Positions 16,405 through 22,422 of a stretch of 22,422 nucleotides of DNA are shown here, one piece after another (the stretch's first letter is position 1; the number at the start of each line of letters is the position of its first letter). The notes under the pieces are model-generated. The model did not search any database and was not told where the DNA came from. It saw nothing but the letters and a program-made list of their open reading frames with translations. This DNA comes from CAZJHX01 sp964545715 (GTDB taxonomy: Bacteria > Myxococcota_A > UBA9042 > GCA-2863065). The stretch is from assembly GCA_964545715.1 (NCBI GenBank), contig CAZJHX010000173.1:1-22422 (forward strand), written 5' to 3'. The position numbers and the translations under genes are program-made.

Positions 16405-17580
16405 TCAGGTCGGCGCGTGCTCGTGTTCTTTCCACAGCGGCAGCAGCTTGGACGCCATCCACAAGACGACGAATGGCAGCACCAGGATGACGAGGCCCGC
16501 CCAAAGCCCCTCGCGACCGCCCCACTCGGGCACATAGTCCACGAAGCCGCGGAAGCTCTTGGAGAAGAGCTGGCCGCCGATGACCACGTTCCAGCGCATG
16601 GCCAGCACTTGGATCAGCACCAGGAAGCTGAGCCCCACCCCGACTTTGGCCATAATGCCCGGCGGCACCTTCGGGGACGACGTTGGCCACAAGAACAGCA
16701 GCGGGATGATCGACCCGAGCAGCACCTGCACGAGACCGTAGCTCACGGCCAGGTGGTCGTTGATCAGCGTCGAGATCACATCCCATTGCTGGCCCGACTC
16801 GTACGCCATGTTCATCAGCTGAAGCTCTTCCAGCGAGAACGCCAGCAGAAGAAACAGCCACAGGGTGCGCATCATCGCGCGGACACACTCAGCGTCCGGC
16901 ACCACGCTTCTGAAGTACGAGATGACGACATAGATGATGATCAGCGCCGCGATCCCCGACACGATCGCGGACACCAGAAAGATCACCGGCATGAGCGCCG
17001 TGGACCACCAGGGGTTGGCCTTGATGCCGCCGAAGATGAAGCCGACGTAGCCGTGCAGCACGCAGGCGGCGGGGATGCCCAGGACGGCCAGAAAGTGCAT
17101 CAGCTTGGCGTCCAGCCTCTTGGCGCCGGCGGGGATGTCGGTCACGCCCAGGGCCAGGCATTTGTACACCATGCGCATGACCACGCTCTTCTCGGTGTTG
17201 GCCCGCTCCACGATGTCCTCGCGGAAGACCAGCCAGATCTCCACGATGAGCAGCAGCATGTAGAAGCTGTAAATGAAGCCGAAGCCCGCCATCGCCGACT
17301 GGAAGTTGGGCATGAACATGATGTTGAACGCCCGCTCTGGATGATGCAGGTGCAACAGCAGCGGCATGGTGGCAAAGGCGCAAAAGCAGAAGGACGCCAC
17401 GAGCGCCAGCCTTGCGACAGGTTTCAGCGCCTCCTTGCGGAAGACGTGGTAGAGGGCCGAGACGACGAATGCGCCCGCGACCAGTCCCGTGACGTATGGG
17501 TACAGGACGATCATGATCGTCCAGTCGACGTGGTGTCCGTTTGGGAAGACGAACTCGCCGTACTCGATGACGCCGCCCAT
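16405..17580 (-). CDS. NrfD/PsrC-type integral membrane subunit (quinone-reacting)
   Basis: 391 residues with about nine transmembrane segments, e.g. WTIMIVLYPYVTGLVAGAFV, LALVASFCFCAFATMPLLL, YMLLLIVEIWLVF, FLAVLGIPAACVLHGYVGF, MPVIFLVSAIVSGIAALII, LWLFLLLAFSLEEL, LVQVLLGSIIPLLFLW, VGVGLSFLVLIQVL and LVILVLPFVVLWM. The motifs HLHHPERAFNIMF and GIPAACVLHGYVGF are characteristic of the NrfD family (polysulfide, nitrite and tetrathionate reductase anchors), which exchange electrons between quinol and a periplasmic four-cluster ferredoxin. The length is typical for the larger PsrC/NrfD-like proteins. The start is ATG at 17580, overlapping the ferredoxin stop (TGATG), with a strong ribosome binding site. 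It follows its ferredoxin partner, as in other such operons. Confidence 0.88.
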   Translation of the reverse strand: MGGVIEYGEFVFPNGHHVDWTIMIVLYPYVTGLVAGAFVVSALYHVFRKEALKPVARLALVASFCFCAFATMPLLLHLHHPERAFNIMFMPNFQSAMAGFGFIYSFYMLLLIVEIWLVFREDIVERANTEKSVVMRMVYKCLALGVTDIPAGAKRLDAKLMHFLAVLGIPAACVLHGYVGFIFGGIKANPWWSTALMPVIFLVSAIVSGIAALIIIYVVISYFRSVVPDAECVRAMMRTLWLFLLLAFSLEELQLMNMAYESGQQWDVISTLINDHLAVSYGLVQVLLGSIIPLLFLWPTSSPKVPPGIMAKVGVGLSFLVLIQVLAMRWNVVIGGQLFSKSFRGFVDYVPEWGGREGLWAGLVILVLPFVVLWMASKLLPLWKEHEHAPT

Positions 17581-18338
17581 CACACCACCTCCCCGGCAAG
17601 GCCGATGTAGCGGGTCATTGGGCGCGTCCCCAGATACGACTTCAACACGTCCGTGCGCTCCTTGCGCAGGCGCAGGCTGACCGCGCTCTCAGGGTCGTTC
17701 ATATCGCCGAACGACCGCGCCCCCGTAGGGCAGCCGGCCACGCAGGCGGGGTCCAGGCCTTTCGTGATCCGGTGATAACACCAGGTGCACTTGTCCGCCG
17801 AGTGCGTCTCTTTGTTGATGAAGCGGGTGCCGAACGGGCAGGCCTGCACGCAGTATGCACACCCGATGCACTGCTCGTGGTCCACCAGTACGACGCCCTC
17901 CGGGCTCATGAACGAGGCGTTGACCGGACACACCTGAATGCACGGTGTGTTGACGCAGTGGTTGCACAGCTTGGGGACAAAAAACGCCTTTTCGACCTTG
18001 TCCGCGTCGATCGGCGGCTTGTTGGAGAACGCGTACGGCGGCTGCTCCGCCACATCGACCTCCACGCGCCCATCGGTGTAATAGACGTAGCGCTCTACCC
18101 AGGTGCGGAACTGCGTGTCAGGGACCTTGTTTTCCTCCTGGCAGGCCACCATGCACTTGCCGCAGCCGATGCACTTTGTCGTGTCTACGAGGTACCCGAA
18201 CAGCACCTCTTTTTCGGTCCCGAGCGCGTCGCGCGTCAGCATTGGGATGATCGTGAGGGCGCCCGCGCTCACGGCGAGGGTTCTAGCGGCGTCCCAGAGG
18301 AAGCGGCGACGGCTCAGCATGTCGGCGGATGGCTTCAT
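17580..18338 (-). CDS. Tat-exported ferredoxin with four [4Fe-4S] clusters (NrfC/PsrB/TtrB type)
   Basis: 252 residues. The Tat signal SRRRFL (9-14) and a hydrophobic stretch lead to a periplasmic protein with 16 cluster cysteines in four groups: 56/59/62/66, 125/128/133/137, 157/160/163/167 and 184/187/199/203. The 11-residue gap in the last group (CTWC, then CVAGC) is typical of electron-transfer subunits of complex iron-sulfur molybdoenzymes. It should pass electrons between the NrfD subunit and the catalytic or heme partners. A Tat signal on the ferredoxin itself places it on the periplasmic side. The start ATG overlaps the tetraheme stop (ATGA), and the stop overlaps the NrfD start. Confidence 0.93.
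   Translation of the reverse strand: MKPSADMLSRRRFLWDAARTLAVSAGALTIIPMLTRDALGTEKEVLFGYLVDTTKCIGCGKCMVACQEENKVPDTQFRTWVERYVYYTDGRVEVDVAEQPPYAFSNKPPIDADKVEKAFFVPKLCNHCVNTPCIQVCPVNASFMSPEGVVLVDHEQCIGCAYCVQACPFGTRFINKETHSADKCTWCYHRITKGLDPACVAGCPTGARSFGDMNDPESAVSLRLRKERTDVLKSYLGTRPMTRYIGLAGEVV
17588..17594 (-). promoter_or_regulatory. Ribosome binding site GGGGAGG deciding the NrfD start
   Basis: GGGGAGG lies inside the last codons of the ferredoxin gene, seven bases before ATG 17580. It favours that ATG over the in-frame GTG at 17583. Confidence 0.7.
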
Positions 18339-18814
18339 GGCGACGGATCGTGGGGCTCGTGGCACTCGAAACACACGGCAGGGCTGCCGGGCTCTTCGGG
18401 CTCCTGTTCTTCTAGGTGTGCCGCAATATCGATCTGCGGAAAGTCCGCGGGCCGGCCCACCAGCTTGGAGTGGCAGATCGCGCAAATCGCCCGATCCTTC
18501 AGGCTGACCAGGTCCGCGATCTTCTCCGTGCGCGCGTGCTCCGCGGCGATACCGTGGCACTCGCGACAATGGACCTTCTTGTGGGGGGACTCGGCGGCGG
18601 TTGCGCCGACCTCTTCGTGGCACTTGATGCACGCGGACACCGGAGGCACCGCGACTTTGCGGTGGGCGATCTCCGTCAGCGCTTCGCCACGGTAGGGACC
18701 ATCCCGGCCAAAGCTGTCCGGGATGGCCAGTGACCGGATCCCGAGGAACCCGCACACCACCAGCGCCAGGAGCGAGCCCAAGCGCCAAAGGTGGCGGTTG
18801 TCCTTCGAGATCAC
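18335..18814 (-). CDS. Membrane-anchored tetraheme c-type cytochrome
   Basis: 159 residues from GTG. An uncleaved N-terminal anchor (LGSLLALVVCGFLGI, 12-26) is followed by four CxxCH heme sites: 62-66 (CIKCH), 83-87 (CRECH), 111-115 (CAICH) and 148-152 (CFECH). The pattern HRK before heme 1 and SPHKKVHCRECHG before heme 2 is that of small multiheme cytochromes found with ferredoxin/NrfD pairs; several other histidines (H51, H78, H93, H133) could be distal ligands. It is predicted to sit on the periplasmic face of the inner membrane and relay electrons between the ferredoxin/NrfD pair and soluble cytochromes. It starts seven bases after the monoheme gene and overlaps the ferredoxin start. Confidence 0.88.
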   Translation of the reverse strand: MISKDNRHLWRLGSLLALVVCGFLGIRSLAIPDSFGRDGPYRGEALTEIAHRKVAVPPVSACIKCHEEVGATAAESPHKKVHCRECHGIAAEHARTEKIADLVSLKDRAICAICHSKLVGRPADFPQIDIAAHLEEQEPEEPGSPAVCFECHEPHDPSP

Positions 18815-18821
18815 CGCGGGG

Positions 18822-19151
18822 TCACTTCAGTTTTAGCAGCCACTTGATAACGGTGTTCATCTGAGCGGGCGTGCCTTTGAACTTGCTCTTGTGCTTGACC
18901 TCTTTGTCACCCTTGGTCTTGGTGATCGTCTTGCCAAGCCAGCCTTTGAGCCAGGCGGCGTCGTGCTTGGTCTTGCCGATGTTGGAGAACTTCTTCTTCG
19001 GCTTGATCAGCTCGATCCCCTGGGACTTGACCGTGTGGCATTTGTTGCATTTCAGGGCCAGAAACACGTCCTTGCCGCCGTCCGCCAGCGCCTCGGTGGG
19101 CACGAGCGTGATCGCCATCAAGAACGCAACTCCGGTCATCAGTAGTTTCAC
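18822..19151 (-). CDS. Lysine-rich monoheme cytochrome c, periplasmic
   Basis: 109 residues from GTG 19151, chosen because AGGAGG lies six bases upstream and a clean signal peptide follows (MKLLMTGVAFLMA, cleavage after ALA at 23). One heme site, CNKCH (35-39), is present; Met98 (TPAQM) is a plausible sixth ligand, as in class I cytochromes c. The mature protein of 86 residues has about 22 lysines and only about six acidic residues, so it is strongly basic. This suits a diffusible shuttle docking to acidic partners, such as the two Asp-rich cytochrome lipoproteins upstream. The frame stays open upstream to 19256, but that extension lacks export features. Confidence 0.88.
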   Translation of the reverse strand: MKLLMTGVAFLMAITLVPTEALADGGKDVFLALKCNKCHTVKSQGIELIKPKKKFSNIGKTKHDAAWLKGWLGKTITKTKGDKEVKHKSKFKGTPAQMNTVIKWLLKLK

Positions 19152-19157
19152 AGTTAA

Positions 19158-19163
19158 CCTCCT
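19158..19163 (-). promoter_or_regulatory. Ribosome binding site AGGAGG for the monoheme cytochrome
   Basis: A perfect AGGAGG core, six bases before GTG 19151, decides this start over longer in-frame alternatives. It is the strongest Shine-Dalgarno in the cluster and may give this shuttle higher expression than its neighbours. Confidence 0.75.
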
Positions 19164-19179
19164 GGTTTCATTGTAACTT

Positions 19180-19599
19180 TCACCTGGAACCTCCCGCCCC
19201 GATCCACGTAAGCAAGAGGGAGTATTCGCTTGAATCAGCCTTGATGGACTCGCCACCGGCGTGCGTCGTCTGATTGGTGCCTTTCGTCAGCAGCAGGCTG
19301 GCGCTGGGGTCCGCGGTGTCGATCAGCGCGATGGTCATGTCGTAATCCGCGTCGATGTCGTCAGACAGGACGAACGTGGTGGCGCCCGCCGCCCCGCCGG
19401 CGACGTGGCACAGTCCGCACAGGTCCGCCAGTGGGGCGTAGACATCGTCAAACGTGGGCCCGTCATCGGTTCCGTCGGTGTTGTCCGACGTATCCGGTGG
19501 GGGCACCCAAGCGTCAACCCGATCGCCACGTTCAAAGTCCGCGCAGCCGAAGGCCAGCGTCGCGGTGAGAAGAAAGCATGCGGCGCGCTTAGAAGTCAT
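19180..19599 (-). CDS. Lipoprotein with a single CxxCH (probable monoheme cytochrome)
   Basis: 139 residues. The signal MTSKRAACFLLTATLAFGC gives lipidation at Cys19. An acidic, Pro/Asp/Thr-rich stalk (30-50) follows, then VYAPLADLCGLCHVAGGAAG with the heme site at 61-65, and a C-terminal helix region (HAGGESI, YSLLLTWIGAGG). The CxxCH-xxGG and terminal WI-x-x-G layout is like small lipoprotein cytochrome domains. No obvious Met ligand matches class I spacing; Met88 is possible. Its ATG overlaps the last 11 bases of the beta-barrel gene. It is expected at the outer membrane, where it could accept or donate electrons next to the barrel. Confidence 0.75.
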   Translation of the reverse strand: MTSKRAACFLLTATLAFGCADFERGDRVDAWVPPPDTSDNTDGTDDGPTFDDVYAPLADLCGLCHVAGGAAGATTFVLSDDIDADYDMTIALIDTADPSASLLLTKGTNQTTHAGGESIKADSSEYSLLLTWIGAGGSR

Positions 19600-20650
19600 A
19601 AGCCAGCGAAACCCGCAGGAGATCGTTGTCCTGCTCGTTGTTTTTTTCCAGGTTGAAGAAGGTGTAGAGCCCCAGCGTCAGGCCTTTCCAGCCGAAGATG
19701 ACGCCGACGTTGTGTGTGCTGCGGTCCTTTTCGTCCAGTCGCGTGTCATCGACGATGAAGCCACGGCGGTTGTTGACGGTCGTGAGGCCGGAGCGGTACT
19801 GGACTGTCAGCCAATCCAGCGGCGCGTAGCGGACGGTCAGGTACGTCGCCAGGTGGTAATAGTCTTTGCCCTTACCACCGCCGGAAACATCTGCTCGCAT
19901 CGCACCGACGCTCACGGATAGGTCCTCCAGAAATGGGACGTCGGGATAGCGCCAGAACTTCAAATCCAGTGCTTGAAGCAGCAACGTGCGGTCATGTCCG
20001 AGCTTGTTGAAGTACACCGAGTACCACAGGCTTAGCGGGCCCCAGCCCAGACCGAGGCGGTCGCCCAGCGCGATGCGCGCATCCTCAGGCCGTGAGAAGT
20101 CCGTCTTCAGGTCCAACACCTGGTCGGCTTCCTTGAGCGTGTGTCCGTGCACCGCGTAGATGTCGTTGGAGATGCGCATGGGACCCAGGCGCACCGAAAA
20201 CTGCCCGGCCAGTCCGTGTCGCGCCCAGACCGTCGGCAGCGTCGGCTGGTCAAACCCGGAGAGGCCGCCGTAGTCGTGGTGGAACAACGGCTCAGCGCCG
20301 AACGGGACCAGAATCTTGCCGGTGCGGGCCGACAGACGCCATCGGTCGGTTGGACGCCAGCTGGCGCCGATCTCGTAGAAGGACAGGTCGACCAGCTCGA
20401 CCGTGAACGACATCGGGTCCTTCTTGCCGCCGTTTCGGCTCAGGAAGATGAAGTGGTGATCGTTGCGGATGGCGTTGACGCCGTCCGACGGATCGTCGCT
20501 GTATCCCGTTCGCTCGTACAGCACGTCAAAGCGCCCGTTGAGCTGCATGCCCATCGGTAGCTTCAGCCCCTTGGGATGTCCGGCGACAGCCGGATCAGGC
20601 AGGACAAACAGCAGGCAGAGCAGACCGATCAGCGGTGACAGTGTTCGCAT
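19589..20650 (-). CDS. Outer-membrane beta-barrel (porin-like) protein
   Basis: 353 residues with a Sec signal (MRTLSPLIGLLCLLFVLPDP, cleavage after AVA). The mature part alternates hydrophobic and polar residues in many short strands rich in Tyr, Trp and Arg (e.g. GMQLNGRFDVLYE, MSFTVELVDLSFYEIGASW, LSLWYSVYFNKLG, WLTVQYRSGLTTV) and ends VSLAYDF with the terminal Phe typical of BAM substrates. There is no heme motif. About 16 strands would fit the length, smaller than the MtrB/PioB barrels of known electron conduits. It lies between a triheme cytochrome (22-base overlap) and a cytochrome lipoprotein (11-base overlap), which suggests a barrel-cytochrome module or a pore for the substrate. Confidence 0.8.
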   Translation of the reverse strand: MRTLSPLIGLLCLLFVLPDPAVAGHPKGLKLPMGMQLNGRFDVLYERTGYSDDPSDGVNAIRNDHHFIFLSRNGGKKDPMSFTVELVDLSFYEIGASWRPTDRWRLSARTGKILVPFGAEPLFHHDYGGLSGFDQPTLPTVWARHGLAGQFSVRLGPMRISNDIYAVHGHTLKEADQVLDLKTDFSRPEDARIALGDRLGLGWGPLSLWYSVYFNKLGHDRTLLLQALDLKFWRYPDVPFLEDLSVSVGAMRADVSGGGKGKDYYHLATYLTVRYAPLDWLTVQYRSGLTTVNNRRGFIVDDTRLDEKDRSTHNVGVIFGWKGLTLGLYTFFNLEKNNEQDNDLLRVSLAYDF

Positions 20651-20952
20651 TCGACCTCGTCATCGTCCGGGTGAAAAGCGTTGATCCCGTCATGGCAGGC
20701 GCCGCAGTACAGGCCTTTGTCCATGTCGTCGTGCGTGAAGCCCAACTTGCGCTGGGGAAAGATCCCCGGATGGCACGCATAACAGCGGTATTGATCGTGG
20801 GTCCAGTGATCGAACAGCGCCGGGTGCTCGGGCTCCCCGTCGTGGTCTTCCACTACCGGGATCCGCACAGACTCAGGTATGGCGAACACGGCCATCGGCA
20901 CAAGGGCAACGGCCAGCAGAAGCACCCATCCGGACAGCGAGCGTTTCATCAT
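20629..20952 (-). CDS. Triheme c7-like periplasmic cytochrome
   Basis: 107 residues with an N-terminal signal (SGWVLLLAVALVPMAVFA). The heme sites are 57-61 (CYACH), 83-87 (CGACH) and 102-106 (CEHCH); the protein ends one residue after the last site. Histidines at 49 and 52 (FDHWTH), 74 (GFTHDD) and 94 (AFHPD) are placed as distal ligands, as in the bis-histidine c7/c3 cytochromes. The spacing FTHxxMxxGxxCxxCHxGxxAF is a known c7-type block. It probably carries electrons at low potential across the periplasm. The start overlaps the diheme stop (ATGA), and its stop lies inside the barrel gene, implying tight co-translation with that barrel. Confidence 0.88.
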   Translation of the reverse strand: MMKRSLSGWVLLLAVALVPMAVFAIPESVRIPVVEDHDGEPEHPALFDHWTHDQYRCYACHPGIFPQRKLGFTHDDMDKGLYCGACHDGINAFHPDDDEVECEHCHR

Positions 20953-21632
20953 TCGGTTCCTATGGCGTCAACGAGGTACTGCGCGATGGCTTGCGCGTCG
21001 TCCGCGCACATCTTGGGGTAGGGCGGCATCGGTGGCTCGCCCTCGGGCGACAGCCGCAGTGGAATCTGTTCCGTCCATTGCGCCACAAGCCCCTCGCCGG
21101 CAAGTGCCGGGCCGGAGCCGCCCTTCTCGGGCTTGGTGCCGTGACATGATCCGCACGCGGTGACGTAAGCGATCTTGCCGGCGTTGTCGCCGTTCAATAT
21201 GAAGGCCAACATCTCGTTGAGCTCGTCATCGGTCCAGTCGGACTCCGGGTAGGCCAGCATGCCGACGTCGCCGTATCGCCCGACCGTGCCTTCTCGGGTC
21301 AGCTTGAACCACCACTCTCTCAGGCCTTCGCCCGCCAGGCCCGGGCCCAGGAGGGCTGCGTCGCCGGTCCATCCCTGCAGATCCGCACCGTGGCACACCG
21401 CGCACAGCGCGCTATACAGCTCCTCCCCCGTTTGTTCGCCGCAAGGGTCTGCGACGTCGGGTGTGCCTTCATCGGCGGTGGGGCCGGTGTCAGCGGTGAC
21501 GCCATCGTCGGAGAGAATGTCCGTCGCGGCGTCTGGAGTCACGGTATCGTCTTCCAGCTCGGCGCAAGCGGAAAACCAGCACACGAGCGCGGCCGAAGCC
21601 ACGAGAACCTGCAGGGTGGACCGGCACCGCAT
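20949..21632 (-). CDS. Diheme cytochrome c lipoprotein (tandem class I domains)
   Basis: 227 residues. The signal ends WFSAC (Cys23), followed by an acidic stalk (24-65, rich in Asp/Thr/Pro). Two cytochrome c domains follow: heme site 77-81 (CAVCHG) with GPGLAG and Met125 (GMLAYPES, a Met ligand motif), and heme site 160-164 (CGSCHG) with GPALAG and MPPYP (Met202) or Met208. The GxAL/GPxLAG and MxxYP pattern is that of class I domains in respiratory enzymes. It may receive or deliver electrons for the molybdoenzyme encoded just upstream. Start overlaps the chaperone stop (TAATG). Confidence 0.88.
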   Translation of the reverse strand: MRCRSTLQVLVASAALVCWFSACAELEDDTVTPDAATDILSDDGVTADTGPTADEGTPDVADPCGEQTGEELYSALCAVCHGADLQGWTGDAALLGPGLAGEGLREWWFKLTREGTVGRYGDVGMLAYPESDWTDDELNEMLAFILNGDNAGKIAYVTACGSCHGTKPEKGGSGPALAGEGLVAQWTEQIPLRLSPEGEPPMPPYPKMCADDAQAIAQYLVDAIGTE

Positions 21633-22327
21633 TACGACACCTCACCCTCGGGGGCCCCGAGACCGAGTCGAGTTGCCTCGTCTTCGATCGCGGCAGCCGT
21701 CACCTCAGCGATGGCACCGTAGAATGCGTAACCGACATCATCTTCATGGGGCTGCACGAAGGTGTTGACGGCTGCGCAGAACACTCGAATCCAGGGTCTC
21801 ATGTGGGTGCCGACCAGTGTGGTCAGCGACGCCGAGATCCTGTCGCGAGCCTCGTCGGGCCCGCTGGTTTCCAGACGCGCCGCGGTGTCCAGGAACCGGG
21901 AGTACACCTCGAGCTCGAGCCCGATTTGATCCGGAATGCCCTGGTAGCCGGGACGCGCGAACGACAGCCCATGGTCCAGCACGAAGCGCCGGAACCAGAC
22001 GGTGGTGTCGCCCCAGAGGACTCGGCCCTTCGGCTCCCCGGGGTGATGCGCGGACGCATACTGGGGGACGTGGTCACCGGGTCCGAAGAAGATGGCGGTG
22101 TGCGCCAGCTGAAGGCGCTCCACGAGGTCCTCGTCAGGAGAGACCAACCGAGCCCGGACCTGCTCATCATCGATGAGATCGAGCAGGAATCCGGTCTCGG
22201 CCAGCCGAGTCAGCACGTCCTTGTCGACGGCCCGGGTGTAGAGCCTGGCCAGGAGGCGGAACAGGTCTGCTCGCGCGCTCAGGTCGGGCCGGGGTTCAGG
22301 GGTGTCGATGGTCTGTGCTGATGTCAT
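21632..22327 (-). CDS. TorD/DmsD-family molybdoenzyme maturation chaperone
   Basis: 231 residues, all-helical and without a signal, therefore cytoplasmic. It opens with RADLFRLLARLYTRAV, a typical TorD first helix, and contains GIPDQIGLELEVYSRFL (130-146), the family signature (PDHIxxELxFM). Members bind the Tat signal and apoprotein of DMSO-reductase-family enzymes until the molybdenum cofactor is inserted. Its position directly after the partial gene at the right edge argues that this edge gene is the client. The start is set by AAGGAGA five bases upstream. Confidence 0.85.
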   Translation of the reverse strand: MTSAQTIDTPEPRPDLSARADLFRLLARLYTRAVDKDVLTRLAETGFLLDLIDDEQVRARLVSPDEDLVERLQLAHTAIFFGPGDHVPQYASAHHPGEPKGRVLWGDTTVWFRRFVLDHGLSFARPGYQGIPDQIGLELEVYSRFLDTAARLETSGPDEARDRISASLTTLVGTHMRPWIRVFCAAVNTFVQPHEDDVGYAFYGAIAEVTAAAIEDEATRLGLGAPEGEVS

Positions 22328-22331
22328 GTCG

Positions 22332-22338
22332 TCTCCTT
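22332..22338 (-). promoter_or_regulatory. Ribosome binding site AAGGAGA for the TorD-type chaperone
   Basis: AAGGAGA ends five bases before ATG 22327, within the 38-base gap after the upstream stop. This is the only gap above 30 bases in the cluster from here to NrfD. Confidence 0.65.
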
Positions 22339-22365
22339 TCGAGTTGCTCGTGATGCTCTCTGTGC

Positions 22366-22422
22366 CTAGGCCTTGGCGACCTTGACCACGGTATCCATGA
22401 AGCGCAGTGAACCGCCGATGGG
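22366..22422 (-). CDS. C-terminal tail of a probable molybdopterin oxidoreductase, cut by the right edge
   Basis: Only 18 codons and a TAG stop are inside the window: PIGGSLRFMDTVVKVAKA. A short strand ending in VxKA just before the stop is common at the C-terminus of DMSO-reductase-family catalytic subunits. The neighbouring TorD chaperone and the ferredoxin/NrfD pair further on support a molybdoenzyme. The tail alone cannot identify the substrate or confirm the family. Confidence 0.5.
   Translation of the reverse strand, partial: PIGGSLRFMDTVVKVAKA

Noticed and set aside
16379..16888. Upstream extension of the M28 frame
   Set aside because: It lies antiparallel-free but within the NrfD coding region in another frame; the lipoprotein signal starting at 16378 fixes the true start.
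16381..17610. 409-codon plus-strand open frame opposite NrfD
   Set aside because: His/Gln/Asp-rich translation is the complement of transmembrane codons; the NrfD motifs are decisive.

Overview
The window is GC-rich, densely packed bacterial DNA from a Gram-negative organism. It encodes many lipoproteins, an outer-membrane beta-barrel, multiheme cytochromes, and surface proteins with Asp/Pro-rich stalks, Cys-rich repeats and EGF-like modules. That combination suggests Myxococcota or a related deltaproteobacterial lineage (for example Bradymonadales-like). This is inferred from gene content; there is no rRNA or other marker to confirm it. I see no tRNA, rRNA, CRISPR array, insertion sequence or phage gene.

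Layout. (1) 1-3585, minus strand: one very large secreted protein with a signal peptide, beta-sandwich regions, a SpaA/SdrD-like domain, a Cys-rich segment and an EGF-like array running off the left edge. It is cut by a single in-frame TAG at 3169-3171. (2) 3688-6680, plus: two overlapping lipoprotein genes, the second a predicted clan CD (caspase/gingipain/CHAT-like) cysteine peptidase with a His490/Cys585 pair. (3) 6696-8589, plus: two short inverted repeats, then a flavin-dependent monooxygenase overlapping a TetR-type regulator. (4) 8621-9865, minus: DNA polymerase IV. (5) 9955-12510, plus: three exported proteins. The first two look like the N- and C-terminal halves of one DUF4331 protein, and the third is a helical-repeat lipoprotein. 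(6) 12718-13595, plus: two small unknown genes, the second with a TTG start. (7) 13543-22422, minus: a long co-directional cluster.

The cluster in (7) is the most interesting part. In transcription order it encodes: the C-terminal tail of a probable molybdopterin oxidoreductase (cut by the right edge), a TorD-type chaperone, a diheme lipoprotein cytochrome, a triheme c7-like cytochrome, a 353-residue outer-membrane beta-barrel, a monoheme-type lipoprotein, a very lysine-rich monoheme cytochrome, a membrane-anchored tetraheme cytochrome, a Tat-exported four-cluster ferredoxin and an NrfD/PsrC-type quinone-reacting membrane protein. Almost every junction from the chaperone to NrfD overlaps or is separated by under 30 bases. 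Together they carry 11 CxxCH sites and four [4Fe-4S] motifs. They look like a respiratory chain from the quinone pool, through periplasmic carriers and a molybdoenzyme, to the outer membrane. Substrate and electron direction cannot be read from the sequence. An M28 peptidase lipoprotein, a Cys-rich lipoprotein and a SPOR-like exported protein follow on the same strand with gaps of 26, 10 and 0 bases.
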